Shown one piece after another: positions 57,830 to 64,000 of a stretch of DNA of 64,000 nucleotides. The DNA comes from Vogesella indigofera (GTDB lineage: Bacteria; Pseudomonadota; Gammaproteobacteria; Burkholderiales; Chromobacteriaceae): positions 124,001 through 188,000 of the forward strand of contig NZ_RBID01000014.1 of assembly GCF_003633895.1 (NCBI RefSeq). Direction: 5' to 3'. A model generated the notes under the pieces. It was not told the DNA's origin. It ran no database searches and saw only the letters and a list, made by a program, of their open reading frames with translations. Numbering within the stretch: position 1 is the stretch's first letter; each line of letters opens with the position of its first letter. A program made the translations under genes and the position numbers.

Positions 57830-59894
57830 CCTCGCGGTTTTCCGGCACCTCGTTGTAGGACAGGATGTGCAGGCCGGGGGCGAACAGGCGGCCGTAGCGC
57901 GCCAGCAGCGGACGCAGCTGCGGCATCACCAGCAACAGCGGCGGCGTCGCCATCTGTTTCATCTGGTCGCGGATGATGGGCATGTTCTGCTGCAGCTGCT
58001 GTAGCACGTTGGGGTCGATCGGGAAGCTGTCCAGCGCCGCCTTGCCGCTCTGCTGCGCCTGGCCCAGCGCGCCCAGCAGCAGGTTTTCCAGATCGGCGCC
58101 GAGGTTGAACGCCTTCATCTCGCCGCGCGGGCCGAGGATGGCCTGCACGATCTGCCGCTTCAGCGCGGCGCGCACCTCCGCTGCCAGCATGATCGGCTCC
58201 TTGCTGTTGTCGGCGGCTTCCACCAGCGTGGTGGCGATCGCCTCCACCGGCTTCAGCGACACGCCGTCGGCCAGCAGCGCGCGGTACACCTTCAGCTGCT
58301 GGTTGGCGGTGAGCGCCTGCGCCAGCGCCTGCGCGAGCTTCGGCGCCTGTGCGGCCAACCTTTCGCCCAGCGCGGCGACGTCGTCGTGGCGGAACAGCTC
58401 GGCGAGATAGTCGCGCATCACCTTGTTGACGTGGGTGGCGATCACGCTGGCGCAATCGACCACCTGGTAGCCCAGCCCCAGCGCGCGCGCCTTGTCCTGC
58501 ATCTCGATCCAGGTCACCGGCATCGCGAACGCCGGGTCGACGCCGGGTATGCCGTCCAGCGTGCCGTACACCTGCGGCGACGGGATCGCCATCAGGCGGT
58601 CGGCGTGCACCTCGGCCTCGGCGATGGTGCTGCCGGCCAGCAGGATCGCGTACTGCGCCGGCTTCAGCTTCAGGTCGTCGCGCACCGCCACCGCCGGCAG
58701 CAGCACGCCCATGCTTTCGCTCAGCGTCTGGCGCACCCCTTTCAGGCGCTTGCTCAGCGGCGCGCCCTGCGCCTTGTCGATCAGCGTCACCAGCTTGTAG
58801 CCCAGCGACAGCGTCAGCGTCTCGCTGTACGGCAGGCTGTGCCAGTCCAGCTCCGGCTCGCCGTCGCCCTGCAGCACCTGCTGCAGCGCGCCGTGATCCA
58901 GCGGCGCGCCGGGTTTGGCCGGCGCCTGCTGCAGCCGCCAGCCGACAAAGGCCAGCAGCGCGGCAAAGCCGATGAAGGTCGGCCACGGCATGCCGGGGAT
59001 GATGGCGAGCATGAACATCATGCCGGCCGCGGAGTACAGCACCACCGGCGACGCCAGCATCTGGCTGCTGACCTGTTCCTGCATGTCGCCGGAATCGCTG
59101 ACGCGGGTGACGATGATGGCGGCGGCGGAGGACAGCAGCAGCGCCGGAATCTGCGCCACCAGGCCGTCGCCGATGGTCATCAGCGCGTACTGGCGGAAGG
59201 CGTCGCCCAGCGCCATGTCGTGCATCAGCGTGCCGATGGCGACACCGCCGATCAGGTTGATCAGCAGGATCAGGATGCCGGCGATGGCGTCGCCGCGCAC
59301 GAACTTGGAGGCGCCGTCCATCGCGCCGTAGAAGTCGGCCTCGGTGCTGATGTCGCGGCGGCGCTGCTGCGCCGCTTCCTGGGTGATCACCCCGGCGTTG
59401 AGGTCGGCGTCGATCGCCATCTGCTTGCCCGGCAGCGCATCCAGCGTGAAGCGCGCCGACACCTCGGAGATGCGCTCGGCGCCCTTGGTCACCACCATGA
59501 AGTTGATGATCATCAGGATCACGAACACCACCAGCCCGACCACGAAGTTGCCGCCGATCACCACGTGGCCGAAGGCCTCGATCACGCGGCCGGCGGCGTC
59601 GGTGCCCTGGTGGCCGTCGAGCAGCACCACCCGCGTCGAGGCCACGTTCAGCGTCAGCCGCAAGAGCGTGGCGCCGAGGATGATGGTGGGGAAGATGGAG
59701 AAGTCCAGCGGCCGCCGCGCCGACACGCTGACCAGGATGATGATGATCGCCAGCACGATGTTGAAGGTGAACAGCAGGTCCAGCACCAGGGGCGGCAGCG
59801 GCAGGATCACCATCGCCAGGATGGCGAGCAGGTACAGCGGGGTGGCGACCTTGTGGCGCGCCATGAGGGCAAGCAGGCGGTTGAGGGCGGTCAT
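57804..59894 (-). CDS. flhA: Flagellar export gate protein FlhA
   Basis: 696 residues. Eight N-terminal membrane helices with the FHIPEP-type region (TLLRLTLNVASTRVVLLDGHQG; VVTKGAERISEVSARFTLDALPGKQMAIDADLNAGVI). A cytosolic ring domain follows from about 350. It forms the nonameric export gate that receives chaperone-substrate complexes. Its ATG overlaps the flhB stop by 4 bases. An exact 13-mer (58350) encodes ERLAAQ. No flhF or flhG follows, unlike polar-flagellum loci. Confidence 0.96.
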   Translation of the reverse strand: MTALNRLLALMARHKVATPLYLLAILAMVILPLPPLVLDLLFTFNIVLAIIIILVSVSARRPLDFSIFPTIILGATLLRLTLNVASTRVVLLDGHQGTDAAGRVIEAFGHVVIGGNFVVGLVVFVILMIINFMVVTKGAERISEVSARFTLDALPGKQMAIDADLNAGVITQEAAQQRRRDISTEADFYGAMDGASKFVRGDAIAGILILLINLIGGVAIGTLMHDMALGDAFRQYALMTIGDGLVAQIPALLLSSAAAIIVTRVSDSGDMQEQVSSQMLASPVVLYSAAGMMFMLAIIPGMPWPTFIGFAALLAFVGWRLQQAPAKPGAPLDHGALQQVLQGDGEPELDWHSLPYSETLTLSLGYKLVTLIDKAQGAPLSKRLKGVRQTLSESMGVLLPAVAVRDDLKLKPAQYAILLAGSTIAEAEVHADRLMAIPSPQVYGTLDGIPGVDPAFAMPVTWIEMQDKARALGLGYQVVDCASVIATHVNKVMRDYLAELFRHDDVAALGERLAAQAPKLAQALAQALTANQQLKVYRALLADGVSLKPVEAIATTLVEAADNSKEPIMLAAEVRAALKRQIVQAILGPRGEMKAFNLGADLENLLLGALGQAQQSGKAALDSFPIDPNVLQQLQQNMPIIRDQMKQMATPPLLLVMPQLRPLLARYGRLFAPGLHILSYNEVPENREVSLVGTLG

Positions 59895-61033
59895 GTTGTC
59901 GTTTTCGGATTGGCGAGATGGGCTGGCACCGGCAAATCATCCGGCAAGGTTGGCCGCAGGCGGCGTTTGCCGCTGCGGAAGGCTTTCAGCTGCAAGACAT
60001 AGGTCAGCACCTGCGCCACGGCGCGGTACAGCGGCGCCGGGATCTGCTGGTTGACCTGGGTGGTGTGGTACACCGCCCGCGCCAAGGGCGGGATGGTGAG
60101 CACGGCAATATCGTGTTCGGCGGCGATGCGCCCGATGCACAGCGCCATCTCGTCGACGCCCTTGGCGATGATGAACGGCGCCTCGGCGCGGTCCTCGTCG
60201 TACTTCAGCGCCACCGCGTAGTGGGTCGGGTTGACGATGATCACGTCGGCGGTCGGCACCGACTTGCGCAGCCCGCGCTGCGCCAGCTGCTGCTGCACCT
60301 GGCGAATGCGCTGCTTGATCTGCGGGCTGCCCTCGGTCTTCTTGTACTCGTCCTTCAGGTCCTGCTTGCTCATGCGCTGCTCGCGCTGGAACAGCAGCCA
60401 CTGCAGCGGCAGGTCGATCACCGCGAACAACACGAACACCGCCGCCAGCGCCAAGAGCGCCTGCAGCAGCCGCGCGCCGGCGGCGGCCAGCGCCTCGTCC
60501 AGCGGCAGGTCCTGCAGCGCGAAGAAATCCTGCATCGCGGAGCGTGCCACGCCGTACAGCACGCCGCCGAGCAGCAGCGCCTTGAGGATGGACTTGCCGA
60601 CCTCGCTGGCGTGCTTGGCCGACACCACCCGTCCCAGGTGGCTCAGCGGGTTGAGGCGCTTGAGCTGCGGGAAGAAGTGCTGGCCGACGAAGATCCAGCC
60701 GCCGGGCAGCAGCGAGAACACCACCACCAGCAGCGGGATCACCAGGAGCGGCAGCAGCATCTTCACCAAGAGCGTCAGGCTGCCGGCGAACAGCATCGAC
60801 CACACGTTCTCCAGCGTGCCGCGGCCGCCGAGCGAGGCGAAGGCCAGCGCGAACAGGCGGCGGAAATCGGCCAGCCAGTCCGGCATCTGCCAGAAGCTGA
60901 GCCACACCGCCACCACGATGCCGACCGCGGTGGCGACGTCCTTGGAGCGCGGCACCTGGCCCTGCTTGCGCGCCTCGCGCAGCTTGTGCGGCGAGGCCTT
61001 TTCCGTCTTGTCGCCGTTGTGCGCCTCAGCCAC
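59891..61033 (-). CDS. flhB: Flagellar export switch protein FlhB
   Basis: 380 residues. Four membrane helices, then the self-cleaving cytosolic domain with NPTH intact (IIVNPTHYAVALKYDEDRAEAP). The N-terminus is EKTEKASPHKLREARKQGQVPRSKDV, the family opening. It sets substrate specificity together with FliK. It overlaps fliR by 8 bases and flhA by 4. An exact 13-mer (59946) lies near its 3' end. Confidence 0.96.
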   Translation of the reverse strand: MAEAHNGDKTEKASPHKLREARKQGQVPRSKDVATAVGIVVAVWLSFWQMPDWLADFRRLFALAFASLGGRGTLENVWSMLFAGSLTLLVKMLLPLLVIPLLVVVFSLLPGGWIFVGQHFFPQLKRLNPLSHLGRVVSAKHASEVGKSILKALLLGGVLYGVARSAMQDFFALQDLPLDEALAAAGARLLQALLALAAVFVLFAVIDLPLQWLLFQREQRMSKQDLKDEYKKTEGSPQIKQRIRQVQQQLAQRGLRKSVPTADVIIVNPTHYAVALKYDEDRAEAPFIIAKGVDEMALCIGRIAAEHDIAVLTIPPLARAVYHTTQVNQQIPAPLYRAVAQVLTYVLQLKAFRSGKRRLRPTLPDDLPVPAHLANPKTTT

Positions 61034-61805
61034 CGCGCGCTCCCATCATGCCCTGCAGCAGGTTGAGCATCTGGCCGCTCAGGCGCAGGTAGTGCTGCGG
61101 CAGGTAGTGCAGCACCAGCCCCAGCGTCAGCAGCCCGAACAGCGTCACCACCGGAAAGCCGAGCGAGAACAGGTTCAGCGCCGGCGCCACGCGGTTGATC
61201 AGGCCGAAGCCGACCTGCACCACGAAGGTGGCGAACACCGCCGGCAGCGCCAGCACGATGGCGGCGGCAAACACCCAGCCCAGGCTTGCGGCCAACCTTG
61301 CCAGCGACTGCGGCAGCAGGCCGCCGCCGACCGGCCACACCTTGAAACTGTCGAACAGCACCTGGGTCAGCACCAGATGGCCGTCCATGGCGAAGAACAG
61401 CAGCGCCGCCAGCAGGTACAAGAGGTTGGAGATCACGTCGGAAGAGCTGCCGTTGCCGGGGTCGTTCATCACCGCCATCGACAGCCCCATCTGCGACGAC
61501 ACCAGAAAGCCCAGCAGCGACAGGATGGTCATCACCAGTTGGAAGGCGAGGCCGAACAAGAGGCCGATGACGGCCTGCTCGATGGCGGTCACCACGCCGT
61601 AGAGCGAGAACGGGTCGATCGGCGCCACGCCGCGCATCGCCGGCAGCGTCGCCACCGCCAGCGCCAGCGCAAGGCCGAGGCGGGCGCGCACCGGCACCAC
61701 GCTTTCGCCGAGGAAGGGCGCGATGCTGATCGCCGCGGCGTAGCGGCAGAACGGCCACCACAGCGCCGGCAGCAGTACCAGCAGTTCGGCGAGTACGGCG
61801 TTCAT
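61026..61805 (-). CDS. fliR: Flagellar export protein FliR
   Basis: 259 residues, six to seven helices, e.g. ALWWPFCRYAAAISIAPFLGESVVPVRARLGLALALAV and AVIGLLFGLAFQLVMTILSLLGFLVSSQMGLSMAVMNDPGNGSSSDVISNLLYLLAALLFFAMDGH. It is part of the FliPQR export gate. It starts 5 bases after the fliQ stop. The exact 13-mer at 61287 encodes ARLAAS. Confidence 0.95.
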   Translation of the reverse strand: MNAVLAELLVLLPALWWPFCRYAAAISIAPFLGESVVPVRARLGLALALAVATLPAMRGVAPIDPFSLYGVVTAIEQAVIGLLFGLAFQLVMTILSLLGFLVSSQMGLSMAVMNDPGNGSSSDVISNLLYLLAALLFFAMDGHLVLTQVLFDSFKVWPVGGGLLPQSLARLAASLGWVFAAAIVLALPAVFATFVVQVGFGLINRVAPALNLFSLGFPVVTLFGLLTLGLVLHYLPQHYLRLSGQMLNLLQGMMGARGG

Positions 61806-61810
61806 GTCGC

Positions 61811-62083
61811 TCAGCCGACCAGCGTGGCGGCGCGCTGGAAGATGTCGATGCAGAAATCCATCAGCAGGCCGGTGATCCAGTGTCCGGCCAGCGCGATGGT
61901 GGCCAGCGTCACCAGCAGGCGCGGCAAAAAGGACAGCGTCTGTTCGTTGATCTGCGTCGCCGCCTGCACCAGGCTGACGATGACGCCGACGATCAGGCTG
62001 GGCAGCACCAGCAGCACCACCAGCACGATCACCACGTGCAGGCTGTCGTTGACGAGGTCGACGGCAATATCGGGAGTCAGCAT
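61811..62083 (-). CDS. fliQ: Flagellar export protein FliQ
   Basis: 90 residues, two helices: VVIVLVVLLVLPSLIVGVIVSLVQAATQINEQTLSFLPRLLVTLATIALAGHWITGLLMDF. Four copies join the FliP5-FliQ4-FliR1 gate. Its ATG touches the fliP stop. Confidence 0.95.
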   Translation of the reverse strand: MLTPDIAVDLVNDSLHVVIVLVVLLVLPSLIVGVIVSLVQAATQINEQTLSFLPRLLVTLATIALAGHWITGLLMDFCIDIFQRAATLVG

Positions 62084-62841
62084 CAGTAGGCCTGTATCGA
62101 GGTAACCAGGGTGTTGACGGTCAGCGACCAGCCGTCCACCAGCACGAACAGCAGGAGCTTCAGCGGCAGCGAGATCACCAGCGGCGACAGCATCATCATG
62201 CCCATCGCCATCAGCACGCTGGACACCACCAGGTCAATCACCAGGAAGGGGATGAACAGCATGCAGCCGATCTGGAACGCGGTTTTCAGCTCGGACAGCA
62301 CGAAGGCGGCCAGCTTCACCGCAAACGCGTGCTGGCGCGGGTCGCGGATGTGGCTCTCGCCGGACAGCTTGGCGATCTGCGCCAGCGCGCTCTTGCCGGT
62401 CTGCGCCAGCATGAAGCGCGACAGCGGCGCCTCGGCGCGCAGCAGCGCCTCCGGCATGCTGATCTGGTCCTGGTCGTAGGGCAGCATCGCCTTGTTCCAC
62501 ACCTCGACGCCGACCGGGCGCATCACCAGCAGGGTCAGGATCAGCGCCACGCCGGTGACGATGCGGTTGGGCAGGCCCTGCTGCAGGCCCAGCGCCTGGC
62601 GCAGCAGCGACAGCACGATCACGAAGCGGGTGAAGCTGGTCATCATCAGCACCAGCACCGGCAGCAGACCGAGCAGGGTCATCAGCACCAGGATCTGGGT
62701 CTTGACGGTGAAGTCCACCGCGCCGCCCTGGCCGCTGGCGGACAGCAGCTTCAGCGTGTCGTCGGCCTGCGCCAGCGGCGCCGCCAGCAGCAACAGCGCC
62801 GGCAGCAGCGGCCGCAGGCGGCGCCACAGCATTGGCATCAT
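62083..62841 (-). CDS. fliP: Flagellar export protein FliP
   Basis: 252 residues from ATG 62841, with a signal-like N-terminus (MLWRRLRPLLPALLLLAAPLAQADD). Family blocks are VLMMTSFTRFVIVLSLLRQALGLQQGLPNRIVTGVALILTLLVM and HAFAVKLAAFVLSELKTAFQIGCMLFIPFLVIDLVVSSVLMAMGMMML. The start overlaps the fliN stop (ATGATG), with no fliO between. Confidence 0.95.
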   Translation of the reverse strand: MMPMLWRRLRPLLPALLLLAAPLAQADDTLKLLSASGQGGAVDFTVKTQILVLMTLLGLLPVLVLMMTSFTRFVIVLSLLRQALGLQQGLPNRIVTGVALILTLLVMRPVGVEVWNKAMLPYDQDQISMPEALLRAEAPLSRFMLAQTGKSALAQIAKLSGESHIRDPRQHAFAVKLAAFVLSELKTAFQIGCMLFIPFLVIDLVVSSVLMAMGMMMLSPLVISLPLKLLLFVLVDGWSLTVNTLVTSIQAY

Positions 62842-63191
62842 GAGGTCAGCGCGTCGAGGTCGAGATTGTCCAGCGCGATCACGCGCAGGCCGTAGTTCTC
62901 GCCGGCGACCACCACTTCGGCCTTGCCGATGGCGGTGCCGTTGATCTTGATGTCCAGCGGCGCGCCGGCCAGCTTGTCCAGCTCGATCACCGAGCCGGGA
63001 TCGATGCTGGCGAGGTCGGCGAGCGAGATCTCGGCGGTGCCGACTTCCAGCGTCAGCGACACCGGGATCTTGCGCAGGAAGCCCTGCATGTCGCGCGCCG
63101 GGCGTGCCGGCAGCGGCGCCTCGTGGCTGGCGTCGGCGGCGGGCATGCCGTCCAGCATGCCGTCGAGGTCGAAATCGTCGGGTGATTGCAT
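62838..63191 (-). CDS. fliN: Flagellar motor switch protein FliN
   Basis: 117 residues. The SpoA domain is at the C-terminus: IPVSLTLEVGTAEISLADLASIDPGSVIELDKLAGAPLDIKINGTAIGKAEVVVAGENYGLRVI. A short acidic N-terminal tail (DDFDLDGMLDGMP) precedes it. It forms the cytoplasmic C-ring with FliM and FliG. It starts 3 bases after the fliM stop. Confidence 0.93.
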   Translation of the reverse strand: MQSPDDFDLDGMLDGMPAADASHEAPLPARPARDMQGFLRKIPVSLTLEVGTAEISLADLASIDPGSVIELDKLAGAPLDIKINGTAIGKAEVVVAGENYGLRVIALDNLDLDALTS

Positions 63192-63194
63192 CGT

Positions 63195-64000
63195 TTACTC
63201 CACATCCTGAAATGAGGTAAGGCACAGCTTGCCGCCGCGGTCGACCACGCTGGCGGCGAACAGGCGCTTGCGGCCAACGTAGACATCGGTCTGCGGCGGC
63301 AGCCGGATCGGCAGCACGCTGCCGACCTGCAGGTCGAGCACCTCGCCCAGCGGCAGCCGCTTTTCCAGCAGCTGTGCGCGCAGGCGCAGGCGCAGCTGTT
63401 CGGTGAACGGCAGCGGCTCGCTGCTGGCCACCGCTTCCGGCAGCCGGTCGCCGGCCAGCTGTTGCAGCAGGTAGCCGACGCTGTCGTCGTCCAGCCCCAG
63501 CGCGATGCGGCCCTGCGCCACGCCGCTGTGGTCGGCCAGTGTCAGCACCGCCTCCCAGCTGGGCCTGTCGCGCAGTGCGAACGACAGGTTGTCGATGCCG
63601 TCGCCGGCGGCGAGCGCATGGCCGCCGCGCTGCATGCTGGCCAGCAGCAGCTGCGACAGGCGGTTGCCGAGCAGGCGCGCCAGGCGGTGTTCGGTTTCGG
63701 TTTCGCGGCTACTGTCGGCCGTGCCGGCGCTGCTGCCGTTGCCGCCGTAGCGGTAGTCGAGGATCTGCAGCAGCAGCTGGCGTTCGATATGCACGGCAAA
63801 GGCGCCGCCGCCCCAGCGGTGCCAGGTGCGGCGCGGCTCATCCTGCGATGCGTCGCCGGCGACGAGCTGGCTGAGCACGAAGCGGGCGTGGTAGCGCGCG
63901 TTCAGTTCGCGCTGCACGAAATCGGCTAGCGCCTGCTGCAGGGTGCGCAAGTACACGGGCAGCAGGTGGAACGGGCGGCCCAGGGTTGCGGTGGCAACGG
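63195..64000 (-). CDS. fliM: Flagellar motor switch protein FliM, C-terminal part
   Basis: The frame stays open to the window end; the gene begins outside. Upstream of the GTG at 63956 the same frame reads LGRPFHLLPV, so the true start is beyond. The visible part covers the middle domain and the C-terminal SpoA domain (LRLRLRAQLLEKRLPLGEVLDLQVGSVLPIRLPPQTDVYVGRKRLFAASVVDRGGKLCLTSF). It would bind CheY-P at its missing N-terminus if that motif is present. Confidence 0.9.
   Translation of the reverse strand, partial: VATATLGRPFHLLPVYLRTLQQALADFVQRELNARYHARFVLSQLVAGDASQDEPRRTWHRWGGGAFAVHIERQLLLQILDYRYGGNGSSAGTADSSRETETEHRLARLLGNRLSQLLLASMQRGGHALAAGDGIDNLSFALRDRPSWEAVLTLADHSGVAQGRIALGLDDDSVGYLLQQLAGDRLPEAVASSEPLPFTEQLRLRLRAQLLEKRLPLGEVLDLQVGSVLPIRLPPQTDVYVGRKRLFAASVVDRGGKLCLTSFQDVE

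Overview
The window is GC-rich (mid-60s percent by eye), densely coding bacterial DNA. Gene content points to a motile, respiring betaproteobacterium of the Neisseriales, most likely the Chromobacteriaceae (Vogesella, Aquitalea or Chromobacterium type). Supporting this are the rpsU-yqeY-dnaG-rpoD block with an adjacent tRNA, an FNR/HemN pair, an NsrR/Hmp pair and a lateral-type flagellar export cluster. Family is inference; genus is a guess.

Layout. 0-5.9 kb: 3' end of selO, a TPR membrane protein, a GNAT acetyltransferase, ghrA, a cysteine-cluster protein, a lipoprotein and an unknown gene. 5.9-17.4 kb: a PACE exporter with divergent LysR regulator, a four-gene peptide-type ABC importer (binding protein, two permeases, fused ATPase), a LysR/DoxX pair, a DODA-type dioxygenase and an alr-lysR pair. 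17.5-23.1 kb: two amino-acid binding proteins, an aminotransferase/omega-amidase pair with a divergent LysR gene, and an esterase. 23.3-34.3 kb: housekeeping block with tRNA(CAU), rpoD, dnaG, yqeY, rpsU, thiG, thiS, spoT, rpoZ, gmk, a purine permease and apt. 34.4-39.9 kb: a chemoreceptor, murA, ibaG and an ABC-2 exporter. 39.9-48.8 kb: an AcrR-regulated RND pump (acrR / acrA-acrB-outer membrane factor), then fnr and hemN. 48.9-51.3 kb: a lower-GC accessory cassette of two unrecognised proteins plus a small XRE regulator. 51.5-55.9 kb: an alanine/glycine:cation symporter, a DUF2798 protein, nsrR-hmp, and a small membrane protein behind an NsrR-like palindrome. 55.9-64 kb: a short flagellin, a FliK-like gene and fliM-fliN-fliP-fliQ-fliR-flhB-flhA read leftward.

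The most striking signal is not a gene. The 13-mer AAGGTTGGCCGCA occurs 22 times exactly (10 on +, 12 on -) and at least 10 more times with one mismatch; about 0.003 exact copies are expected by chance. It occurs inside unrelated genes in several reading frames and is over-represented between genes. Three times it forms a perfect inverted pair just after a gene end, twice with few or no terminal T residues and once followed by a T run. This is how Neisseria DNA uptake sequences behave, but the sequence is unrelated to the known GCCGTCTGAA dialects. I propose a candidate DNA-uptake-type signal for this lineage.

Regulatory sites can be matched to regulators encoded alongside: an AcrR operator with the same arms as the E. 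coli site, an FNR box between fnr and hemN, NsrR-like sites by hmp, a LysR box by the LysR/DoxX pair and a sigma-28-like promoter before the flagellin gene.
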